Assembly: GCF_003286125.1 (NCBI RefSeq)
Contig: NZ_QMED01000023.1
Span: forward strand, 22,443 to 86,442
Length of the DNA: 64,000 nt
Origin: Algibacillus agarilyticus
Lineage (GTDB): Bacteria > Pseudomonadota > Gammaproteobacteria > Enterobacterales > Alteromonadaceae
Direction: 5' to 3'
Shown in pieces: positions 35,639-44,535 of this stretch. The notes beneath the pieces were generated by a model that worked only from the letters and a program-made list of their open reading frames with translations, did no database searches and was not told where the DNA came from. Numbering within the stretch: the stretch's first letter is position 1; each line of letters starts with the position of its first letter. The position numbers were made by a program, and so were the translations under genes.

Positions 35639-38600
35639 TTACTCTTTAGATACATCTAAAACAAATACAGAAACTAAATTTTTAATATCTTCAGGCAATT
35701 CATCCTCTATCTTATTCTTTAGTTTTTCCGCACTATTTACTCCATTAGCTTTACGAGTAGCTATGGGGATAAGATGACCGAACCAAAAGATTAAATAAAT
35801 ACCCTGAAAATCAGCATCAGGATGTATTGAATAACGTTCAAACAGCTGATTATTTGCTGAACTATATAAGTCTTTATGCCATTGGCCTTTGGCTTCGATC
35901 GGAAGTAGAATTCTTTGTCCTTCGAATTTCTTGCTTACAGTTAAATCTATTCGGTTTTGATTTTTAGTCTGTTTTTCTACTTCAATCGTAAAGTTTTGAT
36001 GGGCTAGCTTAGTATGTAGATGCTCTGCAATTATTTCAACACATGCAACCTCATTAAGATGATTCCATTTCTTATCTGTTTTATTATAATTATAAAAGCG
36101 ATCAGCTGTATTAAACTCACCACCATTAATTTCTGCTTGATATTTTTTAAGATTTTGTAATATTAAATTTTTTAAGCCTGCAACTGAAATGATCTCACAA
36201 TCATCTAACAATTTAACCGTTTTTTGTGGTGATGGTGGTTTAAAATTTTTAGATAGTTGATTGGTTATTTTCTCTACTAATAACGTTTTTAAAGTGCTAC
36301 TAATGTCAGAAAATCGGCTATCTTGGATTAAATGATTTAGGACTTTTATTGCTGATACTGAATCCGCATCTTGATTAATATACCAAACTATATTAGTTAA
36401 CAATCTATATGCTTTTTCCTCCTTTGGACACCCTGTTCCATATGAACTTGGCAATGCCACTTTTGGCCAATGTTCAAAAAAAGCAAATAATACCTCCCCG
36501 ATTTTTGCTGCCGATAAATTTGGCCAACCTTTTGGAGCTGCATAAGTATAACTTCCTGATACATTAATAAATAAAAATACAGAATTCTTATTTATTGTTA
36601 GCTCATTCCAATAGAGTGCTGATTTTTGTAAAGATAAAAAATAAAAAGCACGTATAAACCAAAACTCTTGAACTTCTTTATCACCTTCTTCATTTTTTGA
36701 TTCTATTAATAAATCATCACACCTGGTTATAATCAGCTTATTCACTTCGTTTATATCTTCACAAGAACTCAACGCTATTTCAAAAAGCTTATTTAAACTA
36801 TAAGTATTTAAATTTTTTATTTGATACAGCCATTCAAATGACAATTTGGAGCGCAATGGGGAAAAAGTGAAATCATTTTCAAACATTTCTATTTTAGGGT
36901 AATAGTCTTTTCCATTAAATAACTGTGGTTCAAGTACTCCGCGGATAAACTCTTCAGGAGAGGTAATGTGAGGGAATAATAAAGCATCAAGTTCTGCTTT
37001 AAATAAAGAGCTATCTAATTGAGGAAGTTTGATTAACTCATTTTCACAGCAAACTCTAACTGATAAGAGGACGTTTTTATCAATGTTTTTAAGCGTATTA
37101 TCTTCCCGCCAAATGATCAAACAAGCGGTAAAAATAACCATGACTGAATCGTTGATTTGGTGAGTTATTTCACTTAAATTACTATTTTCATGTTTTGTTA
37201 TTTTTAGGTAGCGCCTTAGTCCCTTTTTAAAAACCTCTTCATGATTTATAAAAAACTCATTTTCAACCACGAACACCCTACCGTGGTTTAAGCTGAATTC
37301 GGCAAATATCTTTAAATAATCAAAAGCCAAACCTTGTTCAATTAAAGATAGGTTATCTTGAAAATGCTTTAGGCTTCTTTCTTGGCGTCTTATATTCTTT
37401 AAATTATTGCGCCTTATCCTACGCTGTGATTTTGAATCGTGTTTAAAATACAATTCATTTGCTAACTTTTTATTATTTCTAGTAGTCTGGGCCCAAATTT
37501 TCAATAAATCTGGATCTTGATAAGCTAAAAATCTCAAACGTTTTCTTCCAGCTTTTAATTCAGAACTCACATTTGAGACATTACGGTTCGGTTCGCAATC
37601 ACTTAAAAAACTTGCCCACAATGACAAATTTTTATTTGTCGCAGCAAGCTCTAAAATAAAATAAAAATCTTCTCTTTTAAAACTTAATCCAGCATGAGTA
37701 TATCTACAATATAGCTTTTCTTTAGCTTTTTTAATATCTTCTTTATCAGTTAAATTTTCAAATATGTGGGTCAAAATACCGTGTCGTAGTTCTAGATTGT
37801 TAGAAAGTATTTTTACTGAGTATATGTTTGATATATTTCTTGATATTGGGAAATGTAATTTATTTAACCAACTGTATATTTTTTCTGGCGAGTGATTATA
37901 TTTAGAAATATTAAAATAATTGTCTAATAATTTGCCAACTAGTTTACTTATCCCTATGCGACATTTACATGTATATTTGTCTTTACCACAAAGACAAGCA
38001 ATATTCATCGTTAATACATCTAATAATTTTATTGTAAGCGCTAAGTTAATTGTTTTTATGAAGTTGTTTAAAAAATATATAGTGGTGTAGTGACCAGCCA
38101 AATTAAACAATTTGGCGCATGCACAAAAATAATTAGTTAGCTCTAAAAAACTAACTCTACTGTAGCCAAATTTTTCAATTATTTCAGTCGCTATATGTAA
38201 CGATATTGAACTCTTTTCTCTGCATAGTGCTTGAAGGTCGTGAGCGGGTGTATATTCGCTTGTTTTTAACAAGCCCCGCATAGATTGAAAACGTATTTTT
38301 TCCCCCTCTGACGGTGCTAACATTAACTCGCGTAATTCTTTAGAAACTCTACCTACCAAAGGGCTATCGCTAATCAATTCTAAGAGCAAATACTGTAAAT
38401 CACCGCCCTCAATACTATGTAGAATTAACGGCTTTAGGCTTTCTAATATATCAGGTGTAAAGAAACCTGATATATTAAACGTTCTCCAATTATCACATCG
38501 TCGGAAAAAAGGATCTTTACCCTCCGTTTCTTTTAATTTTAATAACAACCATTCTTTAGATTTTTTTGATAATTGCGCTGGATCTCCATTCGAAATAACC

Positions 38601-39673
38601 GAATACGGGTCTAATGTAATTAAGTCGATTTGAACTGCTTCACTACCTAATGCCGCCATCCACCCCATTAGCCCTCTTAACTCCCTTCTCACTATATTAT
38701 TTGGTGCAATTATTGTTAAGCACTGCTCTAGTGTTAAAGGGTCGAGGGGGGCCGACAATCGATTTGTAAGAAATTGAGCAGCGCAATACTCTGCAACGAT
38801 TCGATGTACAGGTATATGTATATCGGCCTTTTCAGTTGGTTTAAAAAACCTAGTATTTAATACATTAACTTCCGCATCCTGCTTATGTTTAAATAGAGAA
38901 CCGATTAGTGGGTATGTGTTAGATTCTACATGTTCAGAGGTTGATATACCTTCAGCGCCGGAAAGTAATACTTTGGTGAGAACTTCGGAGGTTATTAAGA
39001 TTCTAGATTCAATAGAAATTGCTTTGTTAGTTGGTATTGTTGGCTTTATTTCTTTGGCTAAGTTCTTAATCGCTAGATTGTATATTTCAACCTTATTATT
39101 GAAAGACTTATCACTTTCAATATAAGCATCGGCAAATAATTTTAAAAACTGTGGGTTGTGAAGTAATTTATCTAAAGAAAACTTGGATATCTCTTCTCTA
39201 AATTCAAAGAAGTCAGTTTCTTTTGTATAATTATCATAAATTTGTTTTTGATCTGACTCTGAAAATTCGATTAATCTAACTATTTTAAATTGGCGATGTA
39301 CGTTACCTTCTAAAATCATAGTGGACGATGTAAACCATTCACTAGATCTACAAGATATTATTATTTTTTTTGCATTGCTTTTTGCAATCTTTGATAAAAG
39401 TGAATTAGAACCTTCTATTCCTAACTTTGGTACTTCATCAAATGCATCAATAACAATAGTTGATTCGTCTTGGTATTGTGAGCTATTTGTAAAAAATACA
39501 GCTCGGTTTAAAGGCACTGATAATTTTTTAGCCAAACTTTCTAGCAACGCAGTTTTTCCGGCTCCTGGTTCGGCCAAAACAATAATGAAATCATGATTAG
39601 ACAAAAGTTCACTTTCGCTTAATTTTTCATTATCCGCTTGGAGCGTTCTATTTAAATAGAAATCATAGGACAT
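35639..39673 (-). CDS. NACHT-type STAND NTPase fused to a C-terminal PD-(D/E)XK nuclease; candidate anti-phage protein
   Basis: 1344 residues, no signal peptide. Walker A is AEPGAGKT (34-41), Walker B is IVIDAFDE (73-80) with the D-x-x-D-E pattern of NACHT ATPases, and the sensor strand is IIISCRSSEW (R109). 'IHIPVHRIVAEYCAAQFL' near 300 resembles the end of the NACHT winged-helix part. A long helical region (about 330-1150) follows, probably the sensor, with a Cys cluster C560-x-C562-x6-C569-x-C571 that could bind zinc. The C-terminus has 'NRIDLTV' (D1243), 'LLPIEAKGQWH' (E1260-x-K1262) and 'NNQLFERY', the D...ExK...Q pattern of restriction-type nucleases. STAND NTPases oligomerise on sensing a target; here the output would be DNA cleavage. 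More A+T-rich than its neighbours, and on an island, which suggests transfer. Confidence 0.78.
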   Translation of the reverse strand: MSYDFYLNRTLQADNEKLSESELLSNHDFIIVLAEPGAGKTALLESLAKKLSVPLNRAVFFTNSSQYQDESTIVIDAFDEVPKLGIEGSNSLLSKIAKSNAKKIIISCRSSEWFTSSTMILEGNVHRQFKIVRLIEFSESDQKQIYDNYTKETDFFEFREEISKFSLDKLLHNPQFLKLFADAYIESDKSFNNKVEIYNLAIKNLAKEIKPTIPTNKAISIESRILITSEVLTKVLLSGAEGISTSEHVESNTYPLIGSLFKHKQDAEVNVLNTRFFKPTEKADIHIPVHRIVAEYCAAQFLTNRLSAPLDPLTLEQCLTIIAPNNIVRRELRGLMGWMAALGSEAVQIDLITLDPYSVISNGDPAQLSKKSKEWLLLKLKETEGKDPFFRRCDNWRTFNISGFFTPDILESLKPLILHSIEGGDLQYLLLELISDSPLVGRVSKELRELMLAPSEGEKIRFQSMRGLLKTSEYTPAHDLQALCREKSSISLHIATEIIEKFGYSRVSFLELTNYFCACAKLFNLAGHYTTIYFLNNFIKTINLALTIKLLDVLTMNIACLCGKDKYTCKCRIGISKLVGKLLDNYFNISKYNHSPEKIYSWLNKLHFPISRNISNIYSVKILSNNLELRHGILTHIFENLTDKEDIKKAKEKLYCRYTHAGLSFKREDFYFILELAATNKNLSLWASFLSDCEPNRNVSNVSSELKAGRKRLRFLAYQDPDLLKIWAQTTRNNKKLANELYFKHDSKSQRRIRRNNLKNIRRQERSLKHFQDNLSLIEQGLAFDYLKIFAEFSLNHGRVFVVENEFFINHEEVFKKGLRRYLKITKHENSNLSEITHQINDSVMVIFTACLIIWREDNTLKNIDKNVLLSVRVCCENELIKLPQLDSSLFKAELDALLFPHITSPEEFIRGVLEPQLFNGKDYYPKIEMFENDFTFSPLRSKLSFEWLYQIKNLNTYSLNKLFEIALSSCEDINEVNKLIITRCDDLLIESKNEEGDKEVQEFWFIRAFYFLSLQKSALYWNELTINKNSVFLFINVSGSYTYAAPKGWPNLSAAKIGEVLFAFFEHWPKVALPSSYGTGCPKEEKAYRLLTNIVWYINQDADSVSAIKVLNHLIQDSRFSDISSTLKTLLVEKITNQLSKNFKPPSPQKTVKLLDDCEIISVAGLKNLILQNLKKYQAEINGGEFNTADRFYNYNKTDKKWNHLNEVACVEIIAEHLHTKLAHQNFTIEVEKQTKNQNRIDLTVSKKFEGQRILLPIEAKGQWHKDLYSSANNQLFERYSIHPDADFQGIYLIFWFGHLIPIATRKANGVNSAEKLKNKIEDELPEDIKNLVSVFVLDVSKE

Positions 39674-40107
39674 GTGGAATGGTTCAATAAAATCTGATCA
39701 TATTTAATATCATAAATTATTATAGATAATTGTGCTCAACAAGTATTTTATACATTTAAAAATATTTTGTGGCTTTGAATTTACTGGGACAGGCACAAAC
39801 AAGCCTTGTAACAATCCGTGTCGTATTTCCTCAACTATACACGTAGTTGATTAAATCACTCTGGTAACATCCATACGAAAAATTAACTCGCGGATAGCGA
39901 TGTGGTGTTGGATGCTTTTATGGATTTCGGTGCTTCAGATTAATAACCAATATAAGCTGAATTGGCATTATATCAAAATACAGGAAGAGGCGTTTGTCTC
40001 CACCAAAACTCAAGACGCCTAGTAATATGAAAATGATAAAGCGAGTTAAAATATGTCACAAATGTTGGTATGCTGGTTTTTATCTTATTCCCTAAAGAAT
40101 ATTAACT
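39674..40107. other. Divergent intergenic region between NACHT gene and pentapeptide gene
   Basis: 434 bp without a convincing gene. The half nearest the NACHT gene is very A+T rich (its promoter). Near 39784 is 'TACTGGGACAGG', similar to the repeat heads at 41400 and 42651. A partial inverted pair AGGCGT...ACGCCT lies at about 39987-40019. Confidence 0.5.
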
Positions 40108-41118
40108 ATGGATTGGTTGGACAAAGCATTCACTATTACAAACCCAGAAGACCTTCGAAATGTGGCTTTAGCTCTCATTGCTATGGTGGGTTTCCCTTTC
40201 CTCGTTTGGCGCACTTGGCTGGCATCAAAGCAAACGACTATTTCGGACAAGCAAGTAGCCATTACTGAGAGCAACCACGTTAATGACATGTTTAATAAAA
40301 GTATTGAGCAATTAGGGGCGATGGAAAACAATGACCCTAGCATCGAGCGCCGCTTAGGCGCGATATATTCATTAGAAAAAATAGCTTTAAATAACCCTAA
40401 CTATTATCAACAGGTTATTGATGTTTTGTGTTCATATGTAAGGCTTCACGCCGAGCGCCCTCAGAATGTTGAAGACCAAGACCAAGACCGATATAAAGTA
40501 CGTGAAGATATTCAAGTGGCTATTACGGTTATTGGCCGTTGTTTACCAATGAAGCCTATAATCACGCTAGTCGGTCGTGTATGTCGACATATAAATAAAA
40601 TAAGAGTGAAACCTGACGAGGAAAGCTCATATCGAAGTGTTAATTTATCGGGTGCATATTTAAGGCAGTATAGTTTATATGGAGGAGATTTTAGTCACGC
40701 CAACCTCACAAGCGCCAACCTCACAAACACCAACCTCATCAGCGCCAACCTCATCAGCGCCGACCTCACAAGCGCCAACCTCACAAACACCAACCTCATC
40801 AGCGCCAACCTCATCAGCGCCGACCTCACAAGCGCCAACCTCACAAACACCAACATGATCAGCGCCGATCTCAACAGCGCCGACCTCATATGCGCCAACC
40901 TCACAAACGCCAAACTCAACCGCGCCGACCTCACATACGCCGACCTCTCAGGTGCCAACCTCACAAACACCAACCTCACAAACACCAACCTCACAAACAC
41001 CAACTTCATATACGCCGACCTCTCAGGTGCCAACCTTACAGATGCCAACCTCTCATACGCCGACTTCACAGAAGCAGACTTAAATGGTGTAAAAGGGTAC
41101 AAGCATGAAAGTTCATGA
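40108..41118 (+). CDS. Membrane-anchored pentapeptide-repeat protein
   Basis: 336 residues. One N-terminal transmembrane helix (VALALIAMVGFPFLVWRTWLA, about 19-39) is followed by a conserved helical segment, 'MFNKSIEQLGAMENNDPSIE', 'RRLGAIYSLEKIALNNPNYY', 'REDIQVAITVIGRC'. This is the usual head of a widespread group of bacterial pentapeptide proteins. From about residue 177 to 325 there are about 30 A(N/D)LxX repeats (for example SANLTNTNLISADL), which fold as a right-handed quadrilateral beta-helix. The repeat region is internally near-identical at DNA level (60-bp period). Function unknown. Divergent from the NACHT-nuclease gene 434 bp away; a functional link is possible but unproven. Confidence 0.85.
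   Translation: MDWLDKAFTITNPEDLRNVALALIAMVGFPFLVWRTWLASKQTTISDKQVAITESNHVNDMFNKSIEQLGAMENNDPSIERRLGAIYSLEKIALNNPNYYQQVIDVLCSYVRLHAERPQNVEDQDQDRYKVREDIQVAITVIGRCLPMKPIITLVGRVCRHINKIRVKPDEESSYRSVNLSGAYLRQYSLYGGDFSHANLTSANLTNTNLISANLISADLTSANLTNTNLISANLISADLTSANLTNTNMISADLNSADLICANLTNAKLNRADLTYADLSGANLTNTNLTNTNLTNTNFIYADLSGANLTDANLSYADFTEADLNGVKGYKHESS
40702..40860 (+). repeat. 60-bp tandem repeats inside the pentapeptide gene
   Basis: About 2.6 copies of a 60-bp unit, itself built of 15-bp pieces such as AGCGCCAACCTCACA. Copies are nearly identical, so the expansion is recent. The unit keeps frame (20 residues, four pentapeptides), so copy-number change alters helix length but not frame. Confidence 0.85.
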
Positions 41119-41481
41119 TGTGTTTACAAAAGATAAATGTGACTTAGTGGTATTGGAGTGATTTGTGATGTGTTCTGATTAATATATGCAATAAATGTTG
41201 ATATGGTGTTCGAGGTGGTTTTCGCATTTTTCGCAGTTTTGGGCGTTAATTTTCGCGCGTGGCATCAATAACAAATCAACAGGACACGTAACGCTTGCTC
41301 GGTTCTGCTTCGCTCCACAATTTTAGCAAGCGTTACTTAGCCCGTTATTTGGGCGATGTGTCGAGGATAGTATGAGTGTAACTTGGACATTAGATGAATT
41401 TACTGGGACATCCATCAAAATTTCATCAATAACCCAAAGAATAAAACACGGTTCTTATTTATCAAACGATATTTTGCACGG
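41119..41481. other. Intergenic region, no gene seen
   Basis: Between the pentapeptide gene and the repeat array. It carries ACTGGGACATCCATCAAAAT from about 41403, the head of a repeat that recurs from about 42653. No ORF or terminator is evident. Confidence 0.45.
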
Positions 41482-41867
41482 GGGCTCGCAAAAAATGTTG
41501 ATGCTAAGCTTGCGCAGCTCAACACCACTCATGGCTTATTAAAATGGTCGATTTTGTAGGTAGAACAAGGCGTGTTGGGCTTCATGCTTCAGCCCAACCT
41601 ACTTAAATGTTTTACATGGAAGCCCCGCAAAAAACGTTAACGGCAACTCCCACGTAGGTTGGCGCTAAGCTTGCGCAGCCCAACACCACTCATGGCTTAT
41701 TAAAATGGTCGATTTTGTGGGTAGAACAAGGCGTGTTGGGTATTTTGCAAGGGGCCCGCAAAAACGTTATCGCCAGCGCCCACGTAGGTTGGCGCTAAGC
41801 TTGCGCAGCCCAACGCCACTCATGGCTTATTAAAATAGTCGATTTTGTGGGTAGAACAAGGCATGTT
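41482..41867. repeat. Three tandem copies of a ~130-bp palindromic repeat
   Basis: Units begin near 41482, 41621 and 41753 with GG(C/G)(T/C)CGCAAAAA-type sequence. Each holds GCTAAGCTTGCGCAGC, 'CAACNCCACTCATGGCTTAT', then TTTTGTGGGTAGAACAAGGC. The first also has GTTGGGCTTCATGCTTCAGC followed by CCAAC, a hairpin with GTTGGGCT/AGCCCAAC arms. The third copy runs up to the stop codon of the next (minus-strand) gene. A fourth copy is at 42680-42838. Confidence 0.85.
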
Positions 41868-41868
41868 G

Positions 41869-42351
41869 TTATACGCTTTGTTCGCTACATTCCCAATTAC
41901 CTTGACTATTAAAAGCGCCAAAAACACCAGCTGCTGCGATGATTGCAATAAGTGCCCATTTAGGAAGTAAACCGCTTGAATATAATACACCACCTAAAAC
42001 ACCAACAAGCAATAACACGAATAATGGAATAATATTGTTTGTTTTCTTTTTAATGTAATTTAGTTTGTAAGCAGTAATTAATTTATTTTCCACGCTAAAA
42101 TTGCAAGTAACATCTCCTTTTATGAGACTATTTACAATTAATTCAATGGTATAGTTTTTTTCATTGTACTCAAATTGGTGTGTTGAATGTTTCTTATAAT
42201 TTTTAGATTCAGAGACAACTTGATCATTTACTATCACTGATTCCTTTCCAGATAATGAGTTTGCTTTATATACAACGACATTACCTTCATCGTTAAATGT
42301 AAAACTCATCCCATTTTTTACAGAAAACTCAACTTTATCATTTAGCTTCAT
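41869..42351 (-). CDS. Hypothetical membrane protein bracketed by repeats
   Basis: 160 residues. The first about 100 residues are beta-rich and hydrophilic (MKLNDKVEFSVKNGMSFTF..., 'NDQVVSESKNYKKHSTHQFE'). Two transmembrane helices follow at about 108-125 and 130-147 (IPLFVLLLVGVLGGVLY; WALIAIIAAAGVFGAF), ending NWECSEQSV. No family is recognised. More A+T-rich than the flanking PUL genes. Copies of the same ~130-bp repeat lie on both sides (41482-41867 and 42649-42838), so gene and repeats may have moved or duplicated as one unit. Confidence 0.6.
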   Translation of the reverse strand: MKLNDKVEFSVKNGMSFTFNDEGNVVVYKANSLSGKESVIVNDQVVSESKNYKKHSTHQFEYNEKNYTIELIVNSLIKGDVTCNFSVENKLITAYKLNYIKKKTNNIIPLFVLLLVGVLGGVLYSSGLLPKWALIAIIAAAGVFGAFNSQGNWECSEQSV

Positions 42352-42648
42352 ATAACTCCCTTAATTACAAACACCTAAAATAAGGGTTTATAAATTATTG
42401 CCTATAATACCGAGCGGATCGAAAGTAACCAACTGCTTTTAGACCCGATTAAGTGACTTATGTGTAAATACTAGTAAATTGATATTTCTGTGTTCATCTT
42501 AACTCACCTTTCCAATACTTTCACTTGGTTAACTATAAACAATTAAATAAATAAGATAACTACTTTTTATAAAAGTAGTTATTAATAATTTTAGCTCCTA
42601 AAAAGTAATGGAACAATGAAGACTGGCATAATTTACTGAGAGTAATAA

Positions 42649-42838
42649 TTTACTAGAACATCCATCAAAATTTCATCAAGGGTCTCGAAAAAAAAAGGTT
42701 GGCGCTAAGCTTGCGCAGCCCAACGTCACGCATGGCTTATTAAAATGGCAGGGGTTGTGGGTAGCAAGACGTGTTGGGCTTCATGCTTCAGTCCAACCGA
42801 TTTTTGGATATTTTGTATGGAAGTACCGCAAGCCAAAA
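42649..42838. repeat. Fourth copy of the ~130-bp repeat with its head segment
   Basis: It starts AATTTACTAGAACATCCATC, matching the segment near 41399, then GTTGGCGCTAAGCTTGCGCA and CATGGCTTATTAAAATGG, ending in GTTGGGCTTCATGCTTCAG. More diverged than the three tandem copies. Confidence 0.8.
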
Positions 42839-42870
42839 CAAAAGCCCATTTTAAAACGCGGGCTTTTACC
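42837..42870 (-). terminator. Rho-independent terminator of the sigma/FecR operon
   Basis: Arms AAAAGCCC and GGGCTTTT pair; reading on the minus strand a T-rich stretch follows. It lies about 50 bp beyond the FecR-LamG stop codon. Confidence 0.65.
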
Positions 42871-42921
42871 CTGTTTGCTATTCAGGGCTTTATAAACCTA
42901 TTTTTTACTGATGTTTTCAAC

Positions 42922-44520
42922 TTATTCTATTAACTTATTATTTTTCATGAGCTGTTGTATTTGCTGTTGCTCTAATGCGGCTTCAAATATAAACACTTCA
43001 TCTAGCCCACCTTTAAAATATTTTTGTTTTTCGTGCGTTGCATCCTTATTAAATCCAAGGTTACGCCCCATCGATAATGGTTTAGATTGTGGATGATTTA
43101 ATTGCGTATTCACTTTAGCAATAGACTTGTTATGTGTTTTTTCAAGTAAACCATCAACATATAATAAAACGTGTGTTGAAATATCTGATGTCTCACCGCC
43201 ATATAATACAATCGCAATGTGATGCCATTCGTCATCACGTAAATCGGTTGAGCCAACAACTTGAGCATTATAGGTGCCTATGCGAATACGCCCTAATGGG
43301 CCATTAACAGGTTCTGGGTTAGGCGAAACCTGCCAAGCAGCGTAATTTTGTTGCAAGCCCCAACTCAAAATACCGTATGCATTGTCTACACTGAAATCAG
43401 TTGGCACTTTTAGCCAAAATGCAACCGTTCGAGGTGCATCTTGCCCAATACCCGGAAACGATGTTTGTAACCAATTAGCTTGTCCGTCAAAATAAACCGA
43501 ACGGCCAAATTGACCAGCACTTTGCGTTATTTTAGGTTTATGTTCTGGTGTTTTATCAATGGCGGTATATTGCTGGCCATTTATTCCCGTACCATCCGAC
43601 AAATAGGCAGAGCCTGATTGTGTATCGAACGACCAATGTAAATAATCAGGGTTTTGGGCTGATTTACCCGGTAACACGCGCATAAATTCACTTGATTCAC
43701 TTTTAATCACCAACATTTCGTCAGCTAAATTAAAAGCCAGTGCTTCATCTTTTTTGATGTGTTTATAAGTTTGTAAATTGTTCGCTCGCGCTTTTACTTC
43801 GCCATCTAATACGTGTACTTGTGATTCGCCATTTTCTTGTACGTCGACGCCAAATTCAGTACCTAAATCAATGATTTCGGCACTGGGTGTATCAATTCTA
43901 AACCCGATGGCTTGTTCTGGCACTCGGGCAACCAACTTGCCTTTGGTTAAAATAACTTGATCAGCCGACCGAATGTCTAATTCAATCGGGGCTTCAAGTA
44001 CTAACACCACGCCATTGCTAAGCTCAATTTCTGTATACCCTTGTTCTAGTTTTATTTTTCCACGTCGAATGCGGTTACCCACATTTAACGATTTTTGGCT
44101 ATAAGGCGTTGCGGCTGTTTTAGTAATAACCGCGATGTCACTGTTGATCAACATAAAATTGCTTAGCATAAATAAGCCCATAAACATCACAATACTGGCG
44201 GCCATGGCTTGCGGTTTAAAAAACCAATTTTTAGGGGATCTTTTGTGATCAACAACGTTTATAACCTTGTTGGCAATGGATTCTGAACTCGGTTTTTCTA
44301 GCGCGATACGCTCCATCACGTTATTAATAAATTGGCTGTTTTGTTCGGGTTTTAGCGCCATTTCAATTAAGCGTTCGGTTCGGGTTAAACGCGTTAATTC
44401 TTGCATAACTTCAGGGTGTTCACGGCATTCTTTTAATAATTCAGCACTCACCGCTTCGCCACTCATGTAAGCAGCAATAAGCTGGTTTTGCTTAGCTGTT
44501 AGTGTATGGTTATTTTCCAT
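42922..44520 (-). CDS. FecR-type anti-sigma-like membrane protein with C-terminal LamG domain
   Basis: 532 residues. The N-terminal about 75 residues are helical and cytoplasmic. A transmembrane helix at about 104-125 (AMAASIVMFMGLFMLSNFML) is followed by a periplasmic FecR domain at about 145-250 ('LNVGNRIRRGKIKLEQGYTE', 'IELSNGVVLVLEAPIELDI', 'IIDLGTEFGVDVQENGESQV'). Residues about 290-525 form a LamG/laminin-G-like lectin domain ('ANWLQTSFPG', 'RTVAFWLKVP', 'DEWHHIAIVLYGG', 'KGGLDEVFIFEAAL'). It starts 15 bp after the ECF sigma gene. FecR proteins relay outside signals to sigma factors; here the LamG domain could itself sense a glycan. The signalling role is inference from domains and pairing. 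Confidence 0.82.
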   Translation of the reverse strand: MENNHTLTAKQNQLIAAYMSGEAVSAELLKECREHPEVMQELTRLTRTERLIEMALKPEQNSQFINNVMERIALEKPSSESIANKVINVVDHKRSPKNWFFKPQAMAASIVMFMGLFMLSNFMLINSDIAVITKTAATPYSQKSLNVGNRIRRGKIKLEQGYTEIELSNGVVLVLEAPIELDIRSADQVILTKGKLVARVPEQAIGFRIDTPSAEIIDLGTEFGVDVQENGESQVHVLDGEVKARANNLQTYKHIKKDEALAFNLADEMLVIKSESSEFMRVLPGKSAQNPDYLHWSFDTQSGSAYLSDGTGINGQQYTAIDKTPEHKPKITQSAGQFGRSVYFDGQANWLQTSFPGIGQDAPRTVAFWLKVPTDFSVDNAYGILSWGLQQNYAAWQVSPNPEPVNGPLGRIRIGTYNAQVVGSTDLRDDEWHHIAIVLYGGETSDISTHVLLYVDGLLEKTHNKSIAKVNTQLNHPQSKPLSMGRNLGFNKDATHEKQKYFKGGLDEVFIFEAALEQQQIQQLMKNNKLIE

Positions 44521-44535
44521 TACCTTATTACCCCA

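Larger units (their letters stand above)
42352..42921. other. Intergenic region with fourth repeat copy
   Basis: 570 bp. The promoter of the hypothetical membrane gene should lie in the A+T-rich first half, which has an AACTACTTTT...AAAAGTAGTT hairpin near 42559-42580. The second half holds the repeat copy at 42649-42838 and a terminator. Confidence 0.5.

Noticed and set aside
35639-39673. Assigning the NACHT protein to a named Avs or bNACHT type
   Set aside because: The nuclease is at the C-terminus and no typical N-terminal effector or C-terminal TPR sensor is visible, so a named type cannot be supported from sequence alone.
40695-41102. Long antisense ORF in the pentapeptide gene
   Set aside because: It mirrors the low-complexity 15-bp repeats; no ribosome site and no plausible protein.
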